This document shows, piece by piece, positions 25,645 to 34,254 of a stretch of DNA of 64,000 bases. A model generated the notes under the pieces. The model was not told the origin of the DNA, ran no database searches, and saw nothing but the letters and a program-made list of their open reading frames with translations. Made by a program: the position numbers and the translations under genes. Within the stretch, counting starts at the first letter, position 1. Every line of letters begins with the position of its first letter. This DNA is from Pseudomonadota bacterium (lineage in GTDB: Bacteria; Pseudomonadota; Gammaproteobacteria; Xanthomonadales; Xanthomonadaceae): positions 120,488 through 184,487 of the forward strand of contig JAEWZE010000048.1 of NCBI GenBank assembly GCA_023395465.1, given 5' to 3'.

Positions 25645-27222
25645 TTACTCCTGCACCGCGGGTGCATCACTGTCACTCCCGGTGTAGCCGAACGTGAATC
25701 CCCGCAACACGTGGACGCGGGTCGCCTCGAAGACCGGGTAGCCCAGGTGCTGTCCGTGGACCGTGCCACGCACCACCATCGCCAGTGGGTACGAGATGTG
25801 CCGCTCTAGGCTGGTATACAGCCCCGTCTTAGTGATCTCGCTCAACGGCAGCAAGGCGAACAGCACCATTGAGACGATCGGACCGATGAAGACCAAGCCG
25901 TAGAGCCGGCGAGCGTGTTTAAGGTCGCGACCCTTCACCAGGCGGGCGGCCTGGAGCGCCACCTTGCCGATATGGGTCAGGGCGCCCAGCAAGGACAGCG
26001 CTAGTGCGATCATCGGCACCAGCAGCCCACGCATCGCGTCTCGACCCGCCTCGAGCTGGCCCTCCTTCTCCGCGTGGCGCGCTACCTGACATTCAACTTC
26101 CGCGTCGTACACGGACGTCTTGAACTGCTCGCCCGTCTCCATCACGGGATCGAACGTGCGAAGGCATTCATAGCCCAACGCGGCAAGCAGCCTGGCCTTC
26201 GTGTCCTCCCCGGCCATGAACTCGTCGAACGTGTCGGGCAGCTGTGCGCCTTGGAAAGCGGGCGACTTCGCAGCCAGTTCGGCAGCGAACCTCGAATGCG
26301 CTTCCCGGCGCCCGTCCTGGCCTGCCGCCTTGAGGAAGCCGGCCCTGTCCGAAGGCTCCCAGTCTCCGGGAACCCACACACCCATGGCGCGAACATTGCT
26401 GCGCACCCTCGCCCGATGGCGTGGATGCACCCCTTTTGGGGTCATGCCCTTCTTCTTCAACTCGCGTACGTACTTGGCCCACGCATCCTGGCCCTTGCTG
26501 TCGATCTGCGACAGAGCGTCGCCGTATTTGCGGTAGCCCTCATCGAGCCCGCTTACGAGGTCTGCGTAGCGGCGGAGATGATCGTTCGCATCGCCCATCT
26601 TGTGCTTGGCAAGGTTTCGCATCACATCGGCCCTCTGGGCGGCGCTGAACCGCTCCCCGACGATCGCGCCCAAGCCCGAGCCGAGCATCGGGAACATCGC
26701 GAGGAAGGCTTTTCCGTCGGCTTCCCGAAGGCGATCAGGTTCGATGTCCAGTTCGGGCAAGTCGACAACGCCTGCTTCGAGTCCGGATCGGAGCAACATC
26801 AGATGCTGCGCCTCGACAAGCTGCTGGGTGTCGGCACGGTCCACGAGGGTGCGGATGAGCGCTTCCTGCGCTACATACATGCCTGCCATTGCCAATGCGG
26901 TCCATGCCAAGAGCGGCACCGTGCAGGCCACCGGGTTCCGGAAGAAGTTGCCCTGGCGCTTGAGGATGAATGGCCAGCCAAGCAAAGCCAGGGCAAAACC
27001 GGAGATCAGCCGGCCCCAAACCTCGATCGCGTCGATTTCGCTGCTTGTGGCGCCGCCGCCCACCACGTCGAGCAGGCGCGCATTGAAGGAGAACTCGACC
27101 ACGAGATAGACGACCGTCGCCGTCCACACCACGAAGAGCCACGCAGGGCGAGACCCGCCCTCTACCGTCCTTGCCGCGGCAGGCCGTGCGACGCGTACGG
27201 CCATTGGTGGTCGTGCGCCCAT
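25645..27222 (-). CDS. Large multi-span membrane protein of unknown function
   Basis: 525 residues from ATG 27222, chosen because AGGAGGTG lies just upstream; the frame itself stays open to 27369. About three helices near the N-terminus (roughly 28-45, 71-88, 98-120), a long soluble domain of ~280 residues, and two helices near 410-430 and 446-466. The soluble part is charged and helical (AKYVRELKKKGMTPKG). No family recognised. It is the only long minus-strand gene between the primase block and the tra operons, so it is probably expressed apart from them. Confidence 0.7.
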   Translation of the reverse strand: MGARPPMAVRVARPAAARTVEGGSRPAWLFVVWTATVVYLVVEFSFNARLLDVVGGGATSSEIDAIEVWGRLISGFALALLGWPFILKRQGNFFRNPVACTVPLLAWTALAMAGMYVAQEALIRTLVDRADTQQLVEAQHLMLLRSGLEAGVVDLPELDIEPDRLREADGKAFLAMFPMLGSGLGAIVGERFSAAQRADVMRNLAKHKMGDANDHLRRYADLVSGLDEGYRKYGDALSQIDSKGQDAWAKYVRELKKKGMTPKGVHPRHRARVRSNVRAMGVWVPGDWEPSDRAGFLKAAGQDGRREAHSRFAAELAAKSPAFQGAQLPDTFDEFMAGEDTKARLLAALGYECLRTFDPVMETGEQFKTSVYDAEVECQVARHAEKEGQLEAGRDAMRGLLVPMIALALSLLGALTHIGKVALQAARLVKGRDLKHARRLYGLVFIGPIVSMVLFALLPLSEITKTGLYTSLERHISYPLAMVVRGTVHGQHLGYPVFEATRVHVLRGFTFGYTGSDSDAPAVQE

Positions 27223-27555
27223 GTTTAACCCACCTCCTGAAGCTGCACGTACATGGGTCAAGCGGCGCGGTGCGGGTCGACCGCCAGCAGGGTGCCCGGC
27301 GACGTACTCCACTCGCTGCCTGCGCGCGTATCCCCATCCCCAGAAGCAGTCTTGCACAGCAAAGTGCAATGCGCATCACTTGCCGTGGGTACCGCACGGC
27401 ACGCTCACTACCGTCCACCTCGGACAGCTTTGAGCCCCGGGCCGGCCAATCCGGGCGATCCGAAGATCGCCGATTGCGCAGGCCGTGACCTTGCGCACGT
27501 CTCAGGCGTTGAGACCAACTTTGAAACCCCCTGCGGCTCCCGTAGGAATGGAGGC
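27223..27555. promoter_or_regulatory. Divergent intergenic region with an inverted repeat
   Basis: 333 bp without a gene, between the minus-strand membrane protein and the 27556 gene. It holds TTGCAC-N6-GTGCAA at 27352-27369, a likely dimeric-regulator site, and CGTGCGG/CCGCACG-like bases near 27395-27410. I cannot assign -10 or -35 boxes with confidence. Confidence 0.4.
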
Positions 27556-28041
27556 ATGAACACACTCCGGATCTATCCAATGCTTTCCGCCGACGACGCC
27601 GATGACCATGTCCGCCGCCTTACGAGCCGCGTGCCGGATGTGCCGGTCCTGATCGAGAACTCCAGCGCGCTGGTGGCCACCGACGACCCAGTGGTCATCA
27701 TGGGCCTGCCGGTGGCCTGGTTTGCAGTCCTGGAGGGCCGCCATTCGGTCATCGTCAACAGGCTCCACGTCGGACTGCACATCGCAATGTCCGGCACGGA
27801 CGACCAGGTGCGCGATCTCGGAAAGTCGACGCGGGATCTGGCCCGCAGCGTTCGCAAGGCCCTGATGACCCGCCTGGAATCGGTGGACGCGGGCGAGGCC
27901 GACATCACCGTGCTCGAGCCGGCTCCGGCGACGCCGCGCGAGGTCACCGCGCGCCTGGACGCTCTGAATGCCGCCGCCCGCCGGCTCAACACCACGCCGC
28001 GTGCTCTCGTTGCGCGGATTCTCGGCAGAACCCTGCACTAA
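27556..28041 (+). CDS. Unknown small soluble protein
   Basis: 161 residues from ATG 27556 (AGGAATGGAGG upstream). Mixed fold: N-terminal MNTLRIYPMLSADDADDHV, beta-like middle (VVIMGLPVAWFAVLEGRHSVIV) and two C-terminal helices (ARLDALNAAARRLNTTPRAL). No family recognised. First of three plus-strand genes (27556, 28113, 29237). Confidence 0.6.
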   Translation: MNTLRIYPMLSADDADDHVRRLTSRVPDVPVLIENSSALVATDDPVVIMGLPVAWFAVLEGRHSVIVNRLHVGLHIAMSGTDDQVRDLGKSTRDLARSVRKALMTRLESVDAGEADITVLEPAPATPREVTARLDALNAAARRLNTTPRALVARILGRTLH

Positions 28042-28112
28042 CTGCGCTCTGTAACTTTCAGCGCGCAGGGAATCACTTTCGCTAGGTGTAACCCCTCAAG
28101 AAAGGATCAGAA

Positions 28113-29240
28113 ATGCGGGAGCAACTTACCACTGCGGACGTAATGGCTGCCGTCAAGGCAGCTGGCATCAAGCATCCAGCGGAGCTGATGCCGTACGTCG
28201 GCGGTCAGGACAATCCGCACCGGACCAAGGTCATGGCTGCCGTGCGCGCGGGCGACCCGCTGGCACTGGGTATCGCGTGCGCAGAAGCGATCGACAGCCG
28301 CCTGCGTAGCGTGGGCTTGACCGAGCGGGTCGACGTTCACGTACTGCGCGCCCTGTCCTCCGCCGACGGCGGTTGGCCGCTGGTGCACGACGTGGCGTGC
28401 GAGCGGGAGAACACCGCGCGGATCCTCAATCAGCGCATCCAGCGCTTCCGCCAGGCTGCAGCCAACTCCACGCGACAGGCCGCGGAGAACCGCCAACCGC
28501 CGCCGCCGCCCAGCGATGCGCCGGCGCAGTCGGCCGAGCCGCCCCAGTTCCGCCAGCAGGCTCCCGAGCAGGCCCGTCGGCCGGACCGAGCTCCTGCCCA
28601 GCAGCAGCGCCCTGCCTACCAGCAGCCGCCGCCGCCGCGTCGCCACGACGCGGGCACGGTGCGCCATATCGGGGAGGCGCGCATGGCGCGCGAGGCGGCG
28701 CAGGACAACGCCTCCGTCGAGGCCAGCTTCGACCAGGTCAAGGTCCATGGCGGCAAAGCCGCGCTGACGCTCGAGGCCAGCACCACGCGCAACAAGGATC
28801 TGCCGACGATCAACATCGAGGCCGCGCGCATGCTCGACGCCCAGGCGCGCACCTACGACTGGGACAACAAGATCATCGTCCAGCTTACGCCGAGCGAACT
28901 GCAGCAGGTCACGGCGCTGCTCTACGGTATGATCGATCACGTGAAGTTCCAGAACCACGGCAGGGCGAACGACAAGTGGTTCGAGATCCAGCGCCAGAGC
29001 GGACAGTACGCCGGCACCACCAAGTTCGCAGTAGGGCAGGGCGACCAGATGTGCCTGGTGCAGCTCACCCCGGCGGACCTCGGTAACGTGCTAGCACTCT
29101 TCATCCGCCAGTGCGCCAGGCAGATGAAGATCGAGCAGGCCGCGCTCTACTCCGCGCTGCGGCCGGTGGCCACCGCGATCACGGAACACCGCAATGCGCG
29201 CGGCGGCGGCGGTGCGGGCCCCAGGCGCCACGCGGGGTGA
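28113..29240 (+). CDS. Two-domain protein, possibly nucleic-acid binding
   Basis: 375 residues. Helical N-terminal domain (1-115), a Pro/Gln/Arg-rich linker (about 120-175), and a beta-rich C-terminal domain (about 190-360) with GGKAALTLEASTTRNKDLP, FEIQRQSGQYAG and QMCLVQLTPADLGN. The second domain resembles whirly/PUR-type single-stranded nucleic-acid binders in style; this is an impression, not a match. ATG 28113 with SD AAAGGA. The stop overlaps the start of the kinase-like gene. Confidence 0.6.
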   Translation: MREQLTTADVMAAVKAAGIKHPAELMPYVGGQDNPHRTKVMAAVRAGDPLALGIACAEAIDSRLRSVGLTERVDVHVLRALSSADGGWPLVHDVACERENTARILNQRIQRFRQAAANSTRQAAENRQPPPPPSDAPAQSAEPPQFRQQAPEQARRPDRAPAQQQRPAYQQPPPPRRHDAGTVRHIGEARMAREAAQDNASVEASFDQVKVHGGKAALTLEASTTRNKDLPTINIEAARMLDAQARTYDWDNKIIVQLTPSELQQVTALLYGMIDHVKFQNHGRANDKWFEIQRQSGQYAGTTKFAVGQGDQMCLVQLTPADLGNVLALFIRQCARQMKIEQAALYSALRPVATAITEHRNARGGGGAGPRRHAG

Positions 29241-29809
29241 GGCCGGTGGAGCGGCGAGTGCTTTATGTGATCGGGGCGCCCGGGACTGGGAAGACCACCC
29301 AGGGCGCCCAGCTCGCCGCGGTGATCGGTGGCCGGCACGTGAGTGCCGGCGACCTGGTGCGTGAGGCACTCGCGCGGGGCGAGCGCATTCCTCGTGATCC
29401 GGCGGTGCGCGGCATGACGCCACCCGACTGGACGGCAGAGCGCCTTGCGCACGCGCTGGGCGATTCGACCTTGGCTGTCGTGGACGGATTCCCTCGCACG
29501 CCTGCCTACCTACCCGTGATGTCCACCGTGGGCCGTGCAGCGGGCGCCATCCGGTTGCATATCAGCTTGGAAGAGGCAATCGACAGGATGCGGGGGAGGG
29601 GACGAGAGGGCGAAGACCTAGCCCGCATCGCGGATCGATGGAACACCCACCGCAACCAGCAGCAGGCGCTCGACGCCGCGCTCAGGGCGAATGGGATCGC
29701 GGTCGTGGAGGTGGACGGCCAGGGTGCGCTGCAGGCCGTACTCGCGCGCGTGGAGTCAGCAGCGCGGCTGCTACTCGCTCAGGACGACAGGCGGCGGACG
29801 AACGCCTGA
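29237..29809 (+). CDS. Adenylate-kinase-like P-loop protein
   Basis: 190 residues from GTG 29237 (overlaps the upstream TGA); GTG 29246 is an alternative. P-loop GAPGTGKTTQ at about 13-22, VSAGDLVREAL and DGFPRTP are signature blocks of adenylate kinases. The zinc/LID segment between the usual second and third blocks is short, and the Arg-rich RMRGRGREGED stands in its place. It may phosphorylate nucleotides or have drifted to another role. Coupled to the 28113 gene. Convergent with 29779, overlapping it by 31 bp. Confidence 0.75.
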   Translation: MRPVERRVLYVIGAPGTGKTTQGAQLAAVIGGRHVSAGDLVREALARGERIPRDPAVRGMTPPDWTAERLAHALGDSTLAVVDGFPRTPAYLPVMSTVGRAAGAIRLHISLEEAIDRMRGRGREGEDLARIADRWNTHRNQQQALDAALRANGIAVVEVDGQGALQAVLARVESAARLLLAQDDRRRTNA

Positions 29810-30087
29810 AGACCGCGCGGAGGCCAGAGCCATGCGCGGGTGAAGGTCACCATGAAAAACACCAACGGCCCGAGCAGCCGCAGGGCTTCCAGCGACTGCG
29901 CGGTGAGCAGCAGTTCCGACGCGCCGAGACTGGCCCGCATCACCAGGAAGCCAGGGACCGCGAAGGCGGCCAGGATGCTGGGCGCCAGCCAGTAGAGAAG
30001 CCGAAGCGCCACCGGACGCTCCCCCGCATGGGGCTGGTGGGCAGGGGCGTCGGGTGGCGGTCGGAGGTTGGTCATCAGGTCGTGCAA
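29779..30087 (-). CDS. Small two-helix membrane protein
   Basis: 102 residues (MHDLM start) or 98 (MTNLR at 30075). Hydrophobic spans at about 29-50 and 68-88, then a basic end (RGLQAFVRRLSS). No family recognised. Its 3' end overlaps the kinase-like gene; it sits downstream of dsbC on the same strand (gap 46 bp) and may be co-transcribed. Confidence 0.5.
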   Translation of the reverse strand: MHDLMTNLRPPPDAPAHQPHAGERPVALRLLYWLAPSILAAFAVPGFLVMRASLGASELLLTAQSLEALRLLGPLVFFMVTFTRAWLWPPRGLQAFVRRLSS

Positions 30088-30133
30088 GCTGCGCGGGATG
30101 GTGGCGCGGCCGATGCACTATGCCGCAAGGCGA

Positions 30134-30871
30134 TCAGTTTGCGACAGGGGCGTGGAGCGCCTGCAGGACCGTCTTGGCCGGGACGTAGCCGCCGATCTGG
30201 CGACCATCGGTCGTGAAGATTGCCGGCGTGCCACGCACGCCCAACTGTTCACCCAGGGCCAGGTGCTCCTTGACCGGCGAGGTGCAGCCCGGGATGCCGC
30301 GCGGAGCGGAGCCACCAGCAATCAGGGAAGCGTAGCCCTGCGCTGGATCGGCCGAGCACCACACGTTCTCCATGGCGGTCAGCACCTCGGACGGCTGGGT
30401 GCCGCTGCGCGGCCAGGCCAGGTACTCGACCGCGACGCCGGCGGCGTTCAGCTCGGCCACCTCCTTGTGGAAGCGCTGGCAATACACGCAGGTGGTGTCG
30501 GTGAACACGTAGACGGTGTCTTTCGCGTCCTTGGCGCCGAAGCGGATGTGAGTAGACGGGTCGCTCTTGGCGAGCGCATCGGCGCGCACCCGCGATCGGG
30601 ATGCTTCGGTGATGTTGGTCCGGTCGCTGACGCGGTAGATGTCGCCGACGATCAGGTACTCGCCATCGGCGGTGAAGTAGAGGACCTGGCCGTCCGCCCG
30701 GACCTCCTTCAACCCGGCCACCGGGGCATCGCGCACAGACTCGAGGCTGGCCCGTGCATTGAGACTCTCAACCCCTGCCCGGATAGGGTCGGCGATGGCG
30801 GCACCGCTTGCGGCCGCGGCGGCGCTGGCCAGGAGGATGGCGGAGGAGGCGAGGTAGGAGATGAGCTTCAT
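30134..30871 (-). CDS. dsbC: DsbC-like periplasmic thiol:disulfide isomerase
   Basis: 245 residues. Signal peptide of about 27 residues, then an N-terminal dimerisation-type domain (VLYFTADGEYLIVGDIYRV) and a thioredoxin fold with active site C128-V-Y-C131 (TDTTCVYCQRFH). The cis-Pro loop is GTPAIF. A second Cys pair lies near 170-200. Expected to isomerise disulfides in Cys-rich transfer proteins such as TraU and TraN, which are encoded nearby; F-type elements commonly carry dsbC. Transcribed away from the traL promoter. Confidence 0.9.
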   Translation of the reverse strand: MKLISYLASSAILLASAAAAASGAAIADPIRAGVESLNARASLESVRDAPVAGLKEVRADGQVLYFTADGEYLIVGDIYRVSDRTNITEASRSRVRADALAKSDPSTHIRFGAKDAKDTVYVFTDTTCVYCQRFHKEVAELNAAGVAVEYLAWPRSGTQPSEVLTAMENVWCSADPAQGYASLIAGGSAPRGIPGCTSPVKEHLALGEQLGVRGTPAIFTTDGRQIGGYVPAKTVLQALHAPVAN

Positions 30872-30927
30872 GTGCGGGTCCTGTGGCGATGGAGCGCAGC
30901 CTGCGCCACCGCCGACGTGAAATGAGG

Positions 30928-30988
30928 TGTAACCGGCGCTGATTGGGCGCCGGTTACGCGGCTTGTCGGGAGGGGCGGGGCCTAAAGT
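30928..30988 (+). promoter_or_regulatory. Shared-operator promoter, copy 4 (traL operon)
   Basis: The most perfect copy: GTAACCGGCGC-N7-GCGCCGGTTAC at 30928-30956. The -10 TAAAGT at 30983-30988 is exactly 27 nt after the repeat. No -35 box. Expected start near 30995, about 19 nt before traL ATG 31014. Confidence 0.7.
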
Positions 30989-31013
30989 GCCTCGGCACCA
31001 GCTACCCGACCCT

Positions 31014-31298
31014 ATGAAAACCTACCGATTCCCGCACCACGTCAAGGACAAAGAGCGCCTCCTGATCTGGACGCCCGAGCAGCTGATTCCCTTCAGCGGC
31101 ATGTTCATGCTCGGCATCATCACGGACATGCTGACGACGATGGGGCTGGCTGGCTTCGCTGCCAGCTGGGCCTACACGCGCTACAGCGACGGCAAGCCCG
31201 ACGGCTACCTGATCCACATGGCGTATTGGCACGGCCTGGCTTCGCTCAAGGGTCGCGGGTACCTCAACCCATACCATCGCCGGATCCTTCCGAAATGA
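31014..31298 (+). CDS. traL: TraL, type IV secretion pilus-assembly protein
   Basis: 94 residues: short basic head YRFPHHVKDKERLLIW, a hydrophobic middle (about 25-50) and a conserved end GYLNPYHRRILPK. Size and motifs fit F-type TraL (VirB3-like inner-membrane component). First gene of traL-E-K-B. The SD is weak; the short leader follows the operator promoter. The stop overlaps the traE start (ATGA). Confidence 0.88.
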   Translation: MKTYRFPHHVKDKERLLIWTPEQLIPFSGMFMLGIITDMLTTMGLAGFAASWAYTRYSDGKPDGYLIHMAYWHGLASLKGRGYLNPYHRRILPK

Positions 31299-31876
31299 AC
31301 CTGCCCGAGTACCTGAAAACCTGGCGAGGCACGCACGCCGAGAACAAGGCGATGCGCCCGGTCCTGCTGACCCTGGTGATCGCCAACCTCGCGCTCATCT
31401 TCCTGCTGTTCGAGCAGAGCCGCACCGTGGTCGTCGTGCCCCCGGGCCTGACCGGGGAAGCCGCGATCTCGCAGGATGCGGCCAGCCCTGAGATGCAGCA
31501 AGAGTGGGCGCTCTACCTGACCACGCTGGCAGGGAACATGACCCCGCGCACCGCGCCGTTGGTCAAGGAAACCCTGGGCCGCCACCTCGACCCGAGCATC
31601 TTCAGCAAGGTCAACGAATGGATCGACGGTGAGATCGCGGTGATCGCACGCGACCGTATCTCGCTTTCCTTCTCGCCCAGCGTCCTGCGCTACGAGCCCA
31701 AGATCGAGAAGGTCGTGGTCACCGGGGACCTGGTTCTGCGCGGCATGCGTGGCCAGGAGCGCCGGCAGGTGCGGACCTACGAGTTGGGCTTCCGGACGAG
31801 CAACTACCGGGTCCAGATGACCGATTTCAACGTGTACGAGGGCGCCTTCGATACGCGCGCCTCGCGAGAGGACTGA
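31295..31876 (+). CDS. traE: TraE, type IV secretion core protein (VirB5/8-like)
   Basis: 193 residues: cytoplasmic head MNLPEYLKTWRG, one membrane helix (about 24-42) and a periplasmic domain with ISLSFSPSVLRYEPK and YELGFRTSNYRVQMTDF, typical of F-type TraE. Coupled to traL by a 4-bp overlap, two bases before traK. Confidence 0.9.
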   Translation: MNLPEYLKTWRGTHAENKAMRPVLLTLVIANLALIFLLFEQSRTVVVVPPGLTGEAAISQDAASPEMQQEWALYLTTLAGNMTPRTAPLVKETLGRHLDPSIFSKVNEWIDGEIAVIARDRISLSFSPSVLRYEPKIEKVVVTGDLVLRGMRGQERRQVRTYELGFRTSNYRVQMTDFNVYEGAFDTRASRED

Positions 31877-31878
31877 TC

Positions 31879-32829
31879 GTGCAGAAAGCTTCCCTCCTCC
31901 CCCTGATCCTCGCCTGCATGGCATTGCCGGCCGCCGTGGCTCAGGTGCCTGGCATGCCGACCGCTCCCCTGTCGGCCCCCGTTGAAGTCGCACCGTCCGG
32001 GTCGGACGCCGCAGACCTTGCCGTGCCGTACGACACCATCCGCGCCGCAACCGAGCTACGCGACCAGGCGCTCGCCGCGCAGGCGTCCCTTCCGAGCGGC
32101 CCAACCCGCGGCGCGGTGCGCCCGACTCCCGCCGCGCTGACGCTGGCCAGCGGCAGGAACGAAATGATCCAGGTCGCCCGCAACCAGCCCAACCGATTCA
32201 TCACCCCCTTCGACGTGCCTGTGGTCCGCTTCGCCAACGACCTGACCACCGTGGACGTCGACGGGCGCCAGGTGTACGTCACGACGGGCAGCAGCTCGCC
32301 CGTCACGCTCTACATCGAGGACGACGCCAACCCGGACAACGTGTTCGTGTTGACGCTGATGCCGCGCGACATCCCGGCCGCCTCGACCAAACTGTCCATG
32401 GTGGGCATGCAGCCCAACCGTACCCCCGCCAACCAGGCCCAGGCCGAGGCCTACGAGCGATCGGATCATTTCGTCGCCGTGCTGCGCGATACGTTCAAGG
32501 AACTGGCGCAGGGTCGCGTGCCAAGCGGCTATGGGCTGTCTCAGACGGTCGACCGGTTCGCTGCTCCCGACTGCCTGATGCCCGGCCTGCAGATCACCCC
32601 CGGCCAGACGGTGACCGGGGCTGAGTTCGTGGTCTACGTCTCGCGCCTGACCAACAGCAGCCGCATCCCGCAGTCGGTCGATGAACAGGGCTGTGCTTCC
32701 GACAGCGTGCTAGCCGTTGCGGCATGGCCCTATGTCGAACTAATGCCGGGCCAGTCGACCGAGCTGTATGTCGCGGTCCGTCGTCACCATGCACCGGCTG
32801 CGAACGCGCGGCCGTCGCTCATCAACTGA
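31879..32829 (+). CDS. traK: TraK, outer-membrane-complex (VirB9-like) secretin
   Basis: 316 residues; GTG start two bases after traE. Signal peptide to about residue 21 (PAAVAQ). The mature protein has the TraK pattern: an N-terminal extension (20-95), then VVRFANDLTTVDVDGRQVYVTT and TLYIEDDANPDNVFVLTLMP. It should assemble with TraB and TraV into the outer-membrane core. Confidence 0.88.
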   Translation: MQKASLLPLILACMALPAAVAQVPGMPTAPLSAPVEVAPSGSDAADLAVPYDTIRAATELRDQALAAQASLPSGPTRGAVRPTPAALTLASGRNEMIQVARNQPNRFITPFDVPVVRFANDLTTVDVDGRQVYVTTGSSSPVTLYIEDDANPDNVFVLTLMPRDIPAASTKLSMVGMQPNRTPANQAQAEAYERSDHFVAVLRDTFKELAQGRVPSGYGLSQTVDRFAAPDCLMPGLQITPGQTVTGAEFVVYVSRLTNSSRIPQSVDEQGCASDSVLAVAAWPYVELMPGQSTELYVAVRRHHAPAANARPSLIN

Positions 32830-32840
32830 ACGGGAAACGC

Positions 32841-34181
32841 ATGAGCAAGGGAATGGCAGGGACCAAGGCCAGAATCGGCAGCTGGTTCAAGGGACTCGAG
32901 CCCAAGCGCAAACGCCAAGTGGTGTTGATGGCCACGGCATCGGCCGGGCTGATCTTCATGATCGCGGTCGCCTCAATCACGCCGGACAAGCGCGCCGTGC
33001 AGGGCGACGGAGGCTCCAAGAAGCGGACGGTAGCGCCGCCCAACCTGCTGCAGACCGAAACCGAAGGCATGGGCCTGGACTCGGTGAACACCGACGTGCG
33101 GCAGGTGCAGGGCGAGCTGCAGGCCATGAAGGATGAACTGGATCGGCTCAGGCGCCAGAACGAAAACGGCGTGGGCATGCCCCCGGTCACCCAGCGCGTA
33201 GGTCCGCCGGATGAAGCCGCGCCGTCCCCGGCGACTTCGCCGTCCAACCCTGACGAAGCGCTGCGCGCCATGCGCGACGACATCGTGAGCAGCCCGGCCT
33301 ACCAGGGCGCGCCTCCCGGCACCAGCATGAACCCGACCCGGCCCAGCGCCGGCACACCGAGCACCGCTCGTTCTACGACGCCTCGCCCCGGGCCTGGCCC
33401 GAATGCGCCACCGGCATCGCCGCCTGCGGCGCCGACCATGCGGGTGGTACGCGGGAAGGTCGCGGACGTTGCGCCGCCTGCGCCGCCGCCGATCGCCCGG
33501 GATGTCTACATCCCGACCGGCTCGATCCTCACTGGCGTGCTGCTCAACGGATTGGACGCGCCGACCGGTCGCAACGCGCAGTCCCAGCCCGTGCCCGTCG
33601 TGGTCCGCCTGAAGCACGAGGCCATCCTACCGTCGCAGTACCGCTCCGACGTCCGCGAGGCGTTCGTCCTGGCCGCCGGCTTCGGCGACCTGTCGTCCGA
33701 ACGGGCCTACCTGCGGGCCGAGCGGCTGTCGATGATCCTGCGCGACGGCCGCGTCATCGACATCCCGATCAAGATGGCCGCAGTCGGGAGCGACGGCAAG
33801 ACGGGTGTCCGCGGCACCGTGGTGAGCAAGCAGGGCGCGCTGATCGCCAAGGCGCTGGTGGCAGGCACCGCCGAGGGCATCAGCAAGGCCTTTGGTGGCA
33901 ACAACTACAGCGGATTCGGCCGAGACAACGACCTGCCGGAGTCGCGTGACCTGATGGTCAGCGGCATCGGCGGCGGCACGTCGTCCGCCTTGGACCGCGT
34001 GGCCTCCTACTTCCTGCAGCAGGCCGAGGCCATGTACCCGGTGGTCGAGATCGCCGCCGGCAAGCAGGTGAGCTTCATCCTCCTCGAGGGCACGGACCTG
34101 AGCACGCGTACCGTGGAGGAGAGTGAGGACGAGCGCGAGCCGGTGGCCGCGCAGCCTGACACGAGCAGCAAAGCCTCGTAG
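32841..34181 (+). CDS. traB: TraB, VirB10-like channel scaffold
   Basis: 446 residues from ATG 32841. One inner-membrane helix (about 30-48), coiled region (VNTDVRQVQGELQAMKDELDR), Pro-rich segment (about 130-200) and C-terminal VirB10 domain with YIPTGSILTGVLLNGLDAPTG and GKQVSFILLEGTDLSTR. All parts expected for F-type TraB are present. A separate promoter begins just after its stop. Confidence 0.92.
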   Translation: MSKGMAGTKARIGSWFKGLEPKRKRQVVLMATASAGLIFMIAVASITPDKRAVQGDGGSKKRTVAPPNLLQTETEGMGLDSVNTDVRQVQGELQAMKDELDRLRRQNENGVGMPPVTQRVGPPDEAAPSPATSPSNPDEALRAMRDDIVSSPAYQGAPPGTSMNPTRPSAGTPSTARSTTPRPGPGPNAPPASPPAAPTMRVVRGKVADVAPPAPPPIARDVYIPTGSILTGVLLNGLDAPTGRNAQSQPVPVVVRLKHEAILPSQYRSDVREAFVLAAGFGDLSSERAYLRAERLSMILRDGRVIDIPIKMAAVGSDGKTGVRGTVVSKQGALIAKALVAGTAEGISKAFGGNNYSGFGRDNDLPESRDLMVSGIGGGTSSALDRVASYFLQQAEAMYPVVEIAAGKQVSFILLEGTDLSTRTVEESEDEREPVAAQPDTSSKAS

Positions 34182-34187
34182 TCGCGC

Positions 34188-34248
34188 GTAACCACGCCTG
34201 TTCTGGGCGTGGTTGCGGGCTCTGTGGGTGGACCATGCCACCTAGCAT
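34188..34248 (+). promoter_or_regulatory. Shared-operator promoter, copy 5 (traV operon)
   Basis: GTAACCACGCC-N7-GGCGTGGTTGC at 34188-34216. The -10 TAGCAT at 34243-34248 starts 27 nt after the repeat. It lies in the 73-bp gap between traB and traV. The -10 ends six bases before traV ATG 34255, so transcription would start at or next to the start codon (leaderless or nearly so). Confidence 0.65.
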
Positions 34249-34254
34249 TTCGGC

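Noticed and set aside
28028..28056. Operator copy before 28113 (TAGGTG at the right distance)
   Set aside because: The 29 bp upstream are not an inverted repeat with the outer consensus.
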